This document shows, piece after piece, positions 17,146 to 25,092 of a stretch of 64,000 bases of DNA (within the stretch, counting starts at the first letter, position 1; every line of letters starts with the position of its first letter). The notes below the pieces were generated by a model. The model made no database searches. It saw only the letters and a program-made list of their open reading frames with translations, and was not told where the DNA came from. This DNA is from Sphingopyxis sp. JAI108 (GTDB lineage: Bacteria > Pseudomonadota > Alphaproteobacteria > Sphingomonadales > Sphingomonadaceae). The DNA is taken from contig NZ_JACCCJ010000002.1 of assembly GCF_013410105.1 (NCBI RefSeq), forward strand, positions 704,001 to 768,000, in the 5' to 3' direction. A program made the translations under genes and the position numbers.

Positions 17146-18020
17146 TTCGGCAGCCTCGTCACGAGCGAACTCGTGTCCTTGCGCCCGCCGCCGGCCTTTT
17201 GCACATCGGCGTAGAATTGGTCGACGAGGCTTGCGACCGGGAGGGTCGCGCCGTTGACGCGCGCTTCGTCGATCGCGAGGCCGAGGTCCTTGCGCATCCA
17301 GTCGACCGCGAAGCCAAAGTCGAACTCGTCCTTCGCCATCGTGCCCCAGCGGTTGAGCATCTGCCAGCTCGCCGCGGCGCCGCCCGAGACGGCTTCGAAC
17401 ACTTTATCGGTGTCGAGCCGCGACGCCTGCGCGAAGCGCAAGGCTTCGGACAGGCCCTGTATCACCCCGGCGATCGCGATCTGGTTGACCATCTTCGTCG
17501 TCTGCCCCGCGCCGGGGCCGCCGATATGCACCATGCGCGCGGCATAGGCCTGCATCACCGGCTCGGCGGCCTCGAACGCCGCTTTCGTCCCGCCGCACAT
17601 GATCGAGAGCGTGCCGTTCTGCGCGCCCGCTTCGCCGCCCGAAACGGGCGCGTCGAGGCAGAGCAGGCCCAGCCCCTCGGCCTCGACCGACAGCTGGCGC
17701 GCGATGCGCGCGGAGACGGTGGTGTGATCGACGAATAGCGAACCCTTGCGCATCGCCTTGAACGCGCCGTCGCGGCCCAGCGTGACTTGCGCGAGATCGT
17801 CGTCGTTACCGACGCAGCTGAGGACGACGTCGGCGTCGCGCGCGGCGTCGGCCGGAGTGACGGCGACCGCGCCGCCATGCTGCGCCACCCACGCATCGGC
17901 CTTGGCGCGCGTGCGATTATAGACGGTGAGGTGATGGCCCGCCCGGACGAGGTGACCCGCCATCGGCCCGCCCATGACGCCGGTGCCGATGAAGCTGATA
18001 CGCAATTTTTGTTCGCTCAT
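17142..18020 (-). CDS. 3-hydroxyisobutyrate dehydrogenase-family NAD(P) oxidoreductase
   Basis: 292 residues from the ATG at 18020; the longer open frame upstream is antisense to ilvA and not real. NAD-binding motif ISFIGTGVMGGPMAGHL near residues 8-24, substrate segment DAPVSGGEAGAQNGTL, and the catalytic-Lys helix GAGQTTKMVNQIAIAG define the beta-hydroxyacid dehydrogenase family (MmsB/GarR/GlxR). The exact substrate is unknown. It is first in the operon with the amidohydrolase and FAD oxidoreductase, and divergent from ilvA with a 57-nt spacer. Confidence 0.87.
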   Translation of the reverse strand: MSEQKLRISFIGTGVMGGPMAGHLVRAGHHLTVYNRTRAKADAWVAQHGGAVAVTPADAARDADVVLSCVGNDDDLAQVTLGRDGAFKAMRKGSLFVDHTTVSARIARQLSVEAEGLGLLCLDAPVSGGEAGAQNGTLSIMCGGTKAAFEAAEPVMQAYAARMVHIGGPGAGQTTKMVNQIAIAGVIQGLSEALRFAQASRLDTDKVFEAVSGGAAASWQMLNRWGTMAKDEFDFGFAVDWMRKDLGLAIDEARVNGATLPVASLVDQFYADVQKAGGGRKDTSSLVTRLPK

Positions 18021-18077
18021 GCGCGGTCCATAGCATTGTTTGCTTCGCGCGCCAGATGGGCTAGGGCGCCAAACGTT

Positions 18078-19328
18078 ATGACTGATCAACTCACCCTGAC
18101 CTCCGCCGCCGATTTTCCGACGATCACATTGGACGATGTGCGCGCGGCGGCGGGGCGAATTAACGGCGCGGTGGTTCGCACGCCCACGCTCCATTCGCAG
18201 ACGCTGTCCGAAATGGTCGGCGCCGAGGTGTGGCTGAAGTTCGAGAATCTGCAATTCACCGCGGCGTACAAGGAACGCGGCGCATTGAACGCGCTGCTGC
18301 TGATGGACCCCGAAGCGCGCGCGCGCGGCGTGATCGCGGCATCGGCGGGCAATCATGCGCAGGGCCTGGCCTATCATGGCAAAAGGCTGGGCGTTCCCGT
18401 CACCATTGTGATGCCGAGCACGACGCCGCAGGTGAAGGTGTCGCAGACCGCGAGCCACGGCGCGACGATCGTCCTGTTCGGCGAAAAGTTCGATGACGCC
18501 TATGCCCACGCGCGCGAGCTCGAAAAGGAACGCGGCCTCACCTTCGTCCATCCCTTCGACCATCCGCATGTCGCGGCCGGACAGGGGACGGTGGCGCTCG
18601 AAATGCTTGAGGATGTGCCCGAGCTGGACACGCTGATCGTGCCGATCGGCGGCGGCGGGCTGCTCGCGGGCATGGGCACCGCGGCGCGCGGGATCAAGAA
18701 TGACATGCGCCTCGTCGGCGTGCAGGCCGAGCTGTATCCGTCGATGTATGCCGAACTCAACGGCGTCGACATGGCGTGCGAGGGCGATACGCTGGCCGAG
18801 GGTATCGCGGTCAAGGAGCCCGGCGCCTATACCCGCAAGCTTGTCGGCGAACTCAACGACGACATCGTACTCGTCGCCGAGCGCCATCTCGAGCGCGCGG
18901 TCAGCCTGCTACTCCAGATCGAAAAGACAGTGGTCGAGGGCGCGGGGGCGGCGGGGCTGGCGGCGATGCTCGCGCATCCCGAGGAGTTTGCGGGGCGCAA
19001 GGTGGGGCTGGTGCTCACCGGCGGCAATATCGACACGCGGCTGCTCGCGAACGTGCTGCTGCGCGACCTCGCGCGCTCGGGCCGCATTGCCCGGCTGCGT
19101 ATCCGCTTGCAGGATCGTCCCGGCGCGCTGTTCAAGGTGATGAAGCTGTTCGACGAGAAACAGGTCAACATCATCGAAATCTATCACCAGCGCATCTTCA
19201 CGACGCTGCCCGCCAAGGGCCTGATCACCGACATCGAATGCGAAGCGCGCGACCGCGAGCATCTCGACAGCCTCGTCGCGGCGCTCCGCGATGCGGGTTA
19301 TATGGTGACGACGGTGGAACTGGCGTGA
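18078..19328 (+). CDS. ilvA: threonine ammonia-lyase
   Basis: 416 residues from the ATG at 18078. It deaminates threonine to 2-oxobutyrate with PLP, the first step of isoleucine synthesis. The PLP lysine lies in AAYKERGALN, the ASAGNHAQGLAYH loop and the glycine-rich PIGGGGLLAGMGT phosphate cup are intact. A single C-terminal ACT domain (RIRLQDRPGALFKVMKLF onward) is present. This one-ACT form resembles the shorter IlvA/TdcB-like proteins with C-terminal regulation. A CGTCATTGCGAG repeat follows the stop. Confidence 0.92.
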   Translation: MTDQLTLTSAADFPTITLDDVRAAAGRINGAVVRTPTLHSQTLSEMVGAEVWLKFENLQFTAAYKERGALNALLLMDPEARARGVIAASAGNHAQGLAYHGKRLGVPVTIVMPSTTPQVKVSQTASHGATIVLFGEKFDDAYAHARELEKERGLTFVHPFDHPHVAAGQGTVALEMLEDVPELDTLIVPIGGGGLLAGMGTAARGIKNDMRLVGVQAELYPSMYAELNGVDMACEGDTLAEGIAVKEPGAYTRKLVGELNDDIVLVAERHLERAVSLLLQIEKTVVEGAGAAGLAAMLAHPEEFAGRKVGLVLTGGNIDTRLLANVLLRDLARSGRIARLRIRLQDRPGALFKVMKLFDEKQVNIIEIYHQRIFTTLPAKGLITDIECEARDREHLDSLVAALRDAGYMVTTVELA

Positions 19329-19341
19329 GCCATTTTTACCT

Positions 19342-19424
19342 CGTCATTGCGAGGAGCGAAGCGACGCGGCAATCCAGAGTGTGCGTAACCCGCCCTGGAT
19401 TGCGTCGCTTCGCTCGCAATGACG
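19342..19424. repeat. CGTCATTGCGAG inverted-repeat element
   Basis: Outer arms CGTCATTGCGAG / CTCGCAATGACG; inner arms GGCAATCCAGAG / CCTGGATTGC. It lies in the 119-nt spacer between ilvA and the thioesterase gene, starting 14 nt after the ilvA stop. It belongs to the AATCCAGAG variant, also seen at 41268, 57413 and 63758. Confidence 0.75.
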
Positions 19425-19447
19425 AAGCTTTTTGCGGCTGACTCCGC

Positions 19448-19840
19448 ATGAAAGAATTTACCCTCTCCCTCACGGCGACGCCCGAGAGCATCGACGAGCT
19501 GGGGCATGTCAACAATGCCGTCTGGGTCCAGTGGATCCAGCAGGTTGCGACGGGGCATTGGGACGCGGCGGCGCCGCAGAGCCACAAGGACGCCTATATC
19601 TGGGTCGTGGTGCGCCACGAGATCGATTATCTCCGCGCCCTCGGCCCCGGCGAGACGGTGACCGCGCGGACATGGGTCGCCGACAAGCCGCAGGGCGCAA
19701 AGTTCGACCGCTTCATGGAATTCACCGGCGCGGACGGCAAAGTGCATGTGCGGGCGCGGACGGTGTGGGCGTTGCTGGACAAGGCCAGCGGGCGGCCATT
19801 GCGCGTAACCGACGAAATTGTTTCGCCCTTTTCGGGATGA
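19448..19840 (+). CDS. hotdog-fold acyl-CoA thioesterase
   Basis: 130 residues, the length of 4-hydroxybenzoyl-CoA thioesterase/YbgC-like proteins. DELGHVNNAVWVQWIQQ holds the conserved Asp-/His-Asn motif at the start of the long hotdog helix, followed by VVVRHEIDYLRALGPGETV, the central beta sheet. It hydrolyses an acyl-CoA of unknown chain. The stop overlaps the following GNAT start by 4 nt (ATGA), so the two are coupled. Confidence 0.82.
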   Translation: MKEFTLSLTATPESIDELGHVNNAVWVQWIQQVATGHWDAAAPQSHKDAYIWVVVRHEIDYLRALGPGETVTARTWVADKPQGAKFDRFMEFTGADGKVHVRARTVWALLDKASGRPLRVTDEIVSPFSG

Positions 19841-20319
19841 TCATCCGGCCCGCCACCGAGGCCGATGCCGCCGCAATCTGGACAGCCGCCGGACCGGTCA
19901 TCCGCGCCGGGGAGACTTATACACTCGACCGCGAAATGAGCCGTGAGGATACGCTGGCCTATTGGTTCGGGGCGGACAAGGAGGTGTTTGTCGCCGAAGA
20001 CGATGGCGCGATCCTCGGCACCTATTATCTGCGCGCCAACCAGACGGGCGGCGGGGCGCATGTGTGCAATGCAGGTTATGTCACCGGCGCAGCGGCGACC
20101 GGCCGCGGGGTGGCGCGGGCGATGGCGCTGCATTCGATCGACCATGCAAAGGCGCGCGGTTTTCGCGCGATGCAGTTCAATTTCGTCGTCAGCAACAATG
20201 TCCGCGCGGTTGGGCTGTGGCAGTCGCTCGGGTTCGAAATCGTCGGCCGCCTGCCGGGCGCGTTCGACCATCCGGCGGAGGGTTTCGTCGATGCGCTGGT
20301 GATGTTCCGCGCGCTCTGA
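19837..20319 (+). CDS. GNAT-family N-acetyltransferase
   Basis: 160 residues starting in the ATGA overlap with the thioesterase. The GNAT fold is shown by MIIRPATEADAAAIW, the acetyl-CoA loop (TGRGVARAMALHSIDHAK, a variant of Q/RxxGxG/A), FVVSNNVRAVGLWQSLGFEIVG and a C-terminal strand. It resembles the phosphinothricin-type acetyltransferases only broadly. The stop abuts the convergent marR-like gene with no spacer. Confidence 0.84.
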   Translation: MIIRPATEADAAAIWTAAGPVIRAGETYTLDREMSREDTLAYWFGADKEVFVAEDDGAILGTYYLRANQTGGGAHVCNAGYVTGAAATGRGVARAMALHSIDHAKARGFRAMQFNFVVSNNVRAVGLWQSLGFEIVGRLPGAFDHPAEGFVDALVMFRAL

Positions 20320-20805
20320 CTATTCGTTGAAGCGTTCGGCCAGCGGCCTGGCGTCGAGCGCATTCAGCGCCTTCAGTATCGCGCCATGCACGTCGCCGAC
20401 CTCTTCGAAGAGGTCGCGATAGACCTCGCTGATCCGCACGCTATAGGCGTCGATGCGGGCGAGTTGGTCGCGGCCGACATCGGTCAGGCGGAAAATCTTG
20501 CGCCGCGCGTCGGTGGGATCGGCGTGCTGGGTGATCAGGCCGAGGCGGAGCAACGCAGGACATTTCTGGACGACCAGCTGGTGCGACTGGCCGAGCGCGC
20601 GCGCGAGATCGGCGGCCGAGGCTTCGCCCGCCGCGCCGAGTGCAGTGAGCAACGAGCAGGAGCGGACGGGGACGGTGATGCCGGCCTCGTCGAACAAGGG
20701 ACGCGTCTGCTCCTCGATCCGGTCGCTCAGCGCTTCGCTGAGCCGGCCGAGGAAAGTGATGTCGTCGAGATCAGTCGAGGCGGGCATAGGAGTCGGTCGT
20801 TCCAT
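20320..20805 (-). CDS. MarR-family transcriptional regulator
   Basis: 161 residues; an internal ATG at 20787 is also possible. The winged-helix core is visible: SLLTALGAAGEASAADLARAL, the recognition helix SHQLVVQKCPALLRLGLITQ, then the wing ADPTDARRKIFRLT. Dimerisation helices flank it. The start lies inside the end of the S41 peptidase gene, so the two are cotranscribed and coupled. The large palindrome upstream of the peptidase is a natural candidate for its binding site, giving an autoregulated operon; this is inference. Cys residues in the core could sense oxidants. Confidence 0.84.
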   Translation of the reverse strand: MERPTPMPASTDLDDITFLGRLSEALSDRIEEQTRPLFDEAGITVPVRSCSLLTALGAAGEASAADLARALGQSHQLVVQKCPALLRLGLITQHADPTDARRKIFRLTDVGRDQLARIDAYSVRISEVYRDLFEEVGDVHGAILKALNALDARPLAERFNE

Positions 20806-22090
20806 CGCGGTTGATGCGTTCGAGCGCGACGATCTTGCCGCCTTTGCGCAATATGCGGAAGCGGAAGTCGCGCACGCCCTCGATCGCGAGCAGGTCGCCG
20901 CCGAGCGGTTCGAGCGTCAGGCGGAAGCGGTCGCGCCAGGTGTAGCGCAATTTGCCCTCGACGAGGTCGATGCGGCGCCCTTCGTAGCGGCCCGTGATGG
21001 CCTTGAGCGCGGCGGGGGTCGGCTGCGGGCGTTCGGCAAGCGCGGGCGCGAACCAGTCGGCGTCGGCCCGTTTCGCCGGATGGGCCTTCGCCAGATCGGT
21101 GAGTGCAAGGCGGTGCGCGACGGCGAGCGCGTCGGCGGACGCGACCGGATGATCGGGCGTGACGCCCTGTCCCTCGAAATCGCCGCGGTCGACCGGGTCG
21201 CGGATCTGGCCGATCGGCACCTGCACGAAAAAGTCGGTGCCGACGGGCTTGCGGTCGACCGGGTGCGCGCCGCCCGCGGTGCGTTCGCCCACCAGCGTCG
21301 CGCGGCCGAGTTTCTTGAGCGTGTAGGCGAACCATTCGGCGGCGGAGAAACTGGTCGATCCGGTGAGTACATAGACGGGTTTGCCGGTCAGCCGCTTTGC
21401 GGGCAGCGCGGGAAGCACCCATTGGCCGCGTTCGACGCGGCGGCCGTCGAGATTATAATAATAATCGAACAGCTCCTGATCCTTGTCGCCCGGAAAGAGC
21501 TGGCTCGCGAGCAATTGGGCCATCTCCAGATAGCCGCCATTGTTGTAGCGCAGGTCGTAGATCACCGCGTCGCCATTCTCGATAAAGCGCATCGCGGCCG
21601 CGGCGGCGTCATATCCGGGTTCGGGGTCGGCGAAATGCGTCAGGTCGACATAGGCGATATTGCCGTCGAGATAGCGCAGACCCGCAAAGCCGAAATTCTT
21701 CCGCGTCTCTTCGCGCCGTTCCGCTTCGCGCAGCGCGGCGGCGCGCGCGGGGTCCTGCTTCGCCGCATGGTCGGCGACCCATATGGGATCGACCCCGACC
21801 GCGAAATGCAGGTCGTTGCTTGCGGCAATCAGATCGTCGGTCAGCTCGCGCGCGAGCGTGGGGCGGTCGTGCGCTGTGTCATAGTCGCCGGCGTCGAGAT
21901 TGCGGCGCAACGTCGCGGCGATCGTCCTGGCCTTGTCGGGAAAGACATAGTTCGCCTCGAGCGTCTGGCCGAGCTGCTCGACCACCGCGCGCCGGTCGGC
22001 GGCCGAGAGCGGGGCTTCGCCCGTCGCGGCAACGGTCGCCAGCCATGCGGTCGTGGCGGCGAGAAGGAAGGGCCAGCGCTTTTTGTTCAT
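20771..22090 (-). CDS. secreted S41-family peptidase
   Basis: 439 residues with an N-terminal signal (MNKKRWPFLLAATTAWLATV). After a helical domain typical of IRBP/tricorn-like S41 proteins (LEANYVFPDKARTIAATLRR) come IAYVDLTHF, AVIYDLRYNNGGYLEMAQLL, VYVLTGSTSFSAAEWFAYTL with the catalytic-serine region, and TLVGERTAGGAHP. An extra C-terminal domain of about 100 residues (from ITGRYEGRRIDLVEGKLRY) resembles a DUF3471-like beta barrel. Probably periplasmic. It is followed by an overlapping marR-like gene and preceded by a perfect palindrome. Confidence 0.84.
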   Translation of the reverse strand: MNKKRWPFLLAATTAWLATVAATGEAPLSAADRRAVVEQLGQTLEANYVFPDKARTIAATLRRNLDAGDYDTAHDRPTLARELTDDLIAASNDLHFAVGVDPIWVADHAAKQDPARAAALREAERREETRKNFGFAGLRYLDGNIAYVDLTHFADPEPGYDAAAAAMRFIENGDAVIYDLRYNNGGYLEMAQLLASQLFPGDKDQELFDYYYNLDGRRVERGQWVLPALPAKRLTGKPVYVLTGSTSFSAAEWFAYTLKKLGRATLVGERTAGGAHPVDRKPVGTDFFVQVPIGQIRDPVDRGDFEGQGVTPDHPVASADALAVAHRLALTDLAKAHPAKRADADWFAPALAERPQPTPAALKAITGRYEGRRIDLVEGKLRYTWRDRFRLTLEPLGGDLLAIEGVRDFRFRILRKGGKIVALERINRDGTTDSYARLD

Positions 22091-22116
22091 ACGGGTTCCT
22101 GCCTGTTATGCGAATC

Positions 22117-22144
22117 ATACAATATATTGCGCAATATATTGTAT
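22117..22144. promoter_or_regulatory. 28-bp perfect palindrome, probable MarR operator
   Basis: The centre is at 22130/22131. Each half contains CAATATATTG, itself a 10-bp palindrome, at 22120-22129 and 22132-22141; they are separated by CG. The flanks ATA and TAT extend the symmetry to 28 bp. It ends 27 nt from the S41 peptidase start and its AT-richness stands out from the surroundings. Size, symmetry and position fit an operator for the MarR-like protein encoded in the same operon. Confidence 0.65.
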
Positions 22145-22266
22145 TTATGCGCGGCGCAAGTGGGCGTCGACGATCGAGGCGGGACGAAGCGCTGGAACCG
22201 TTGATAGAGAAGGGGTCTAGGAATAGGCCGTTTTGGGGTGGTGAGCGGACGCGAGCGTAATCTTGT

Positions 22267-22347
22267 ATCCCGGCGAAGGCCGGGGCCCAAAGCGTTAAAG
22301 AGCTGGCGTTTGTTCAGTGCGCTCTGGACCCCGGCCTTCGCCGGGGA
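22267..22347. repeat. CCGGCGAAGGCCGG inverted repeat
   Basis: The left arm CCCGGCGAAGGCCGGGG and right arm CCCCGGCCTTCGCCGGGG are near-perfect inverted copies around a short centre. Each arm is itself a hairpin. It lies between the peptidase operon promoter region and the end of the methyltransferase gene. The rest of the 284-nt gap shows no gene. Confidence 0.65.
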
Positions 22348-22374
22348 ACAGAAATTATCGGTCCAAACCCGCCC

Positions 22375-23070
22375 TCACGCATATCCCACCCAGCCGCGCC
22401 ATGTGAACGCGGCGTAGAATTGTTCGACGCCGGTGAAGCCCGCAGCGCGCAGGACCTCGACGTCGGCTTCGGGGCTCAGCATCGCGACGTGTGTCGCGAC
22501 GGCTTCGCGGCCCTTGGCGACCTGATCGGGTTCGCCGCCCGACGCGATGGCAAAGGCGGCGTAGCGGTCTAGCCAGCGGTCGCGTTCGTCCGCGCCTTGC
22601 GGGAAGCTGCCGTGCGCGGCGACGAAGGGCGCGCCGGGTTTGAGGCGCGCGCGGATTGCGGCGGCGGTACGGATGCGTTCGTCGCGTTCGAGGAAATGGA
22701 GCGTGAGGAGGCAGGTCGCGCCGTCGAAGGGGCCGGCGGGGGCGTCGTCGATATAACCCTCGACGAGGTCGGCGCGGTGCGTGTTTGCGCCCATGACCTT
22801 GGCGGCAAGGTCGAGCATCGGCCCCGCGGGATCGACGCCGGTGAAGCGCCAGCCGGGATACGCCTCGGCCATCGCCTTCATCTCGCTGCCGCCGCCGGCG
22901 CCGAGGACGAGGATATGCGCGTCGGCGGGAACGCGCTCGGCGAGCAGCAGCCCGGTCATGCGGTGGAGGCCGTCGAGGCCGGGGACGAAACGCTTCGGTC
23001 CTTCGGTGTAGCGCGCGACCGCTTCGGGGTCCTTGAAGCTGTCGAGAAAATGCTGGGCGCCTTCAGCCAT
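22375..23070 (-). CDS. class I SAM-dependent methyltransferase
   Basis: 231 residues. SAM-binding motif I is HILVLGAGGGSEMKAMAEA (residues ~53-71), followed by the acidic-loop segment FTGVDPAGPMLDLA and motif ADLVEGYIDD. The seven-stranded methyltransferase fold is apparent over the full length. The substrate is unknown. Its start overlaps the Rrf2-type regulator stop by 8 nt, so both form one operon and the regulator probably controls both. Confidence 0.82.
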   Translation of the reverse strand: MAEGAQHFLDSFKDPEAVARYTEGPKRFVPGLDGLHRMTGLLLAERVPADAHILVLGAGGGSEMKAMAEAYPGWRFTGVDPAGPMLDLAAKVMGANTHRADLVEGYIDDAPAGPFDGATCLLTLHFLERDERIRTAAAIRARLKPGAPFVAAHGSFPQGADERDRWLDRYAAFAIASGGEPDQVAKGREAVATHVAMLSPEADVEVLRAAGFTGVEQFYAAFTWRGWVGYA

Positions 23071-23527
23071 GGATATGCTCCTGCGTCGTGGGGGAGAGCG
23101 GGCGCGCGGCCATGCGCGCGTGGAAATCGGCGGCGAGTGCCGCGAGCGTCACGTCGCCGAAGCGCACGAGCAGCAGCGCTTCGGCCTCCTGAAAGCTGGT
23201 GTCGAGCGCGGCGTTGACCGCTTGTTCGACGAGGCAGCCGGGCGCCTCGGTGCGGTTGCCCATCGCCATCAGGCTGGGCCGGCCGATCGCGTCATAGACG
23301 TCGCGCATTGTGATCTCGGCGAGGTCGCGCGCGATCGTCCAGCCGCCGCCATGGCCCTTTTCGCTATGCACGAAACCCGCGTCGCGCAGCCCGCCGAGGA
23401 TGCGGCGGATGACGACGGGGTGCGTCTGCATCGCCTTCGCAAGCTGGTCGGAGGTCATCGCCTCGCCTTGCTCGGCCATATGGAGGAGGACGTGGAGCAC
23501 GCCCGAAAGTCGGCTGTCGCGTTTCAT
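23063..23527 (-). CDS. Rrf2-family transcriptional regulator
   Basis: 154 residues. N-terminal winged helix: SGVLHVLLHMAEQGEAMTSD, the recognition helix HPVVIRRILGGLRDAGFV, wing SEKGHGGGWTIARDLAEIT, as in Rrf2 proteins. Only one Cys (APGCLVEQAVN) is present instead of the three of IscR/NsrR, so an Fe-S cluster of that type is unlikely; it is closer to YwnA/CymR-like members. It overlaps the methyltransferase gene by 8 nt. Confidence 0.84.
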   Translation of the reverse strand: MKRDSRLSGVLHVLLHMAEQGEAMTSDQLAKAMQTHPVVIRRILGGLRDAGFVHSEKGHGGGWTIARDLAEITMRDVYDAIGRPSLMAMGNRTEAPGCLVEQAVNAALDTSFQEAEALLLVRFGDVTLAALAADFHARMAARPLSPTTQEHIHG

Positions 23528-23669
23528 GTAACTTTAAATAGTGTGAGAAATGCCAACGTCAAGGTGCGGGATTGACCGGCGGCGGCGGAGCGTTTAGCCA
23601 CGGCGGCGATGACCAACGACCGATCCACCCGATTCAAGGCGTATTGGCGCTCCTTTACATAGGAGCGGC

Positions 23670-23762
23670 ATGGCATCACCTGTGACCATCGCCGCCGTGT
23701 TCGGACAGGCGAATGGTCATCATCACACCACCAAACCTCCGGTCACGGCGTGCGCTTTTTGA
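23670..23762 (+). CDS. candidate 30-codon leader peptide (tentative)
   Basis: An ATG at 23670 preceded by AGGAG (23661-23665) opens a 30-codon frame, beginning MASPVTIAAVF and holding three consecutive His, that stops at 23762, only 12 nt before the GNAT gene. A stem-loop within it pairs TGACCAT-CGCC (from about 23686) with GGCG-A-ATGGTCA (to about 23720). The arrangement resembles a leader ORF that could control the downstream gene, but the frame may be chance. No homologue is recognised. Confidence 0.3.
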   Translation: MASPVTIAAVFGQANGHHHTTKPPVTACAF

Positions 23763-23774
23763 AGAAGACGCGAC

Positions 23775-24293
23775 ATGACCGATACCTTGCTTGCCCTGTC
23801 GACCGACCATTGCCGCATCACGCCGCTGTTCGCCGATGATGCGCGCGCGCTCGCCGCGATCACCGACGAGACGGTGACCGCGCGCGTCCATTTCCTGCCC
23901 GCGCCCTTCACCGAAGCCGACGCACGCGCGCTGATCGCCAAATCGGGCGGCGGCGACGTGTTCCACGCGGTGCGCGACGCAAGCGGCCTCGACCTCAACG
24001 GCGTGATCGGGGTCCACCGGCGCGTGGGCCAGGAATATGAGATCGGCTACTGGTTCGCGGCGCGCGTGCGCGGCAAGGGCATCGCGACCGAGGCCGTGCG
24101 CGCGGTCGTCGAGGCGCTCGCCGCGTCGCGGCCGGGCTGCTCGATCGTGGCCGAATGCCACCCCGATAACGAACGCTCGCGCGCGCTGCTGCGGCGCATC
24201 GGCTTTGCATCGACCGGGCGTCCGGGCAAGCGGCCGGGGCGGATGCTGATGGCGTGGCGCACAGCGCCAGCCTATCGCATCGACGTGTGCTGA
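23775..24293 (+). CDS. GNAT-family N-acetyltransferase (RimJ/RimL-like)
   Basis: 172 residues. The arrangement fits the RimJ/RimL-type GNAT group (acetyltransf_3): STDHCRITPLFADDARALAAI at the start, IGYWFAARVRGKGIATEAVRA as the acetyl-CoA loop (RGKGIAT), and AECHPDNERSRALLRRIGFAS at the back of the fold. The acceptor is unknown. The last 22 nt overlap the convergent alpha/beta hydrolase gene. Confidence 0.84.
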   Translation: MTDTLLALSTDHCRITPLFADDARALAAITDETVTARVHFLPAPFTEADARALIAKSGGGDVFHAVRDASGLDLNGVIGVHRRVGQEYEIGYWFAARVRGKGIATEAVRAVVEALAASRPGCSIVAECHPDNERSRALLRRIGFASTGRPGKRPGRMLMAWRTAPAYRIDVC

Positions 24294-25045
24294 TCGGGTG
24301 CGTCGGCGCCGACCTCTTCGGTCAGCGCCTTGACGATCGCGGCGACCGAGGTCGGGGCATAGGCGAAGCCCATATGGCTGCAATCGACCTCGACCTCGCG
24401 GTCGCTTTCGTGCGGAAGTCCGCGCGCGCTGGCGATCGCGACGACACCGTCATGTTTCGACCAGAGCGCGAAGGTCGGCATTTCGGGGCGCGGCGCGGGG
24501 TGGAAGTCGATCGGCGGATTGTCGACCGGGTGGCGCGCGATGAAGTGATAGAGCCGCCACGCGCGATTGGCGCGACGGCTGCCCGAAAAGGGCGAGCCCA
24601 GGGTCACGACGCGCGCGACCTTGTCCGGGTGATGCTTGGCATATTCGCGGGCATAGATGCCGCCAAGGCTCCACCCCACGAGCGCGGGCGCATAGCCGGT
24701 GCGGTCGATGATCCACTGCACACGGGTATCGATGCGCTCGATGATGTCGGCGGTCGCGCCGCGATTGAAGCCGAGGCCCCAGGCATAGCAGCGGAAACCC
24801 GCGCGGCGGAGGTCGGCGCGCAGGCCCTTCGTCGCCCAGTCACCCGACAGGAAACCCGGCAATACCATCACCGGCGGGTGCTCGCTGTCGGGGTTGGGTT
24901 CGGGCGGCAACGGGCGGATGCGGCCGCCCACCGCGCGCGCCAGCGATCCGATCTCGCGCCACAAAAGCGTGAGCGGCGGCAAGGCGTCGGGATCGGGAAT
25001 GCGCGCGGGCCATTCGGCGCGCCGGGTGAGGAAGCCGCGGATCAT
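24272..25045 (-). CDS. alpha/beta hydrolase
   Basis: 257 residues. VMVLPGFLSGDWATKGL begins the hydrolase core, with the nucleophile elbow ALVGWSLGGIYAREYA (Ser in GWSLGG), later WSKHDGVV with the probable acid Asp, and CSHMGFAYAP with the catalytic His. No signal peptide, so it is cytoplasmic or peripheral. The substrate is unknown; length and the cap region resemble small esterases/lipases. Confidence 0.83.
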   Translation of the reverse strand: MIRGFLTRRAEWPARIPDPDALPPLTLLWREIGSLARAVGGRIRPLPPEPNPDSEHPPVMVLPGFLSGDWATKGLRADLRRAGFRCYAWGLGFNRGATADIIERIDTRVQWIIDRTGYAPALVGWSLGGIYAREYAKHHPDKVARVVTLGSPFSGSRRANRAWRLYHFIARHPVDNPPIDFHPAPRPEMPTFALWSKHDGVVAIASARGLPHESDREVEVDCSHMGFAYAPTSVAAIVKALTEEVGADAPDQHTSMR

Positions 25046-25092
25046 GGGGCCGATATAGGGATAGTTGCGCCGCGGCGAAAGTCGGCGCGCCG

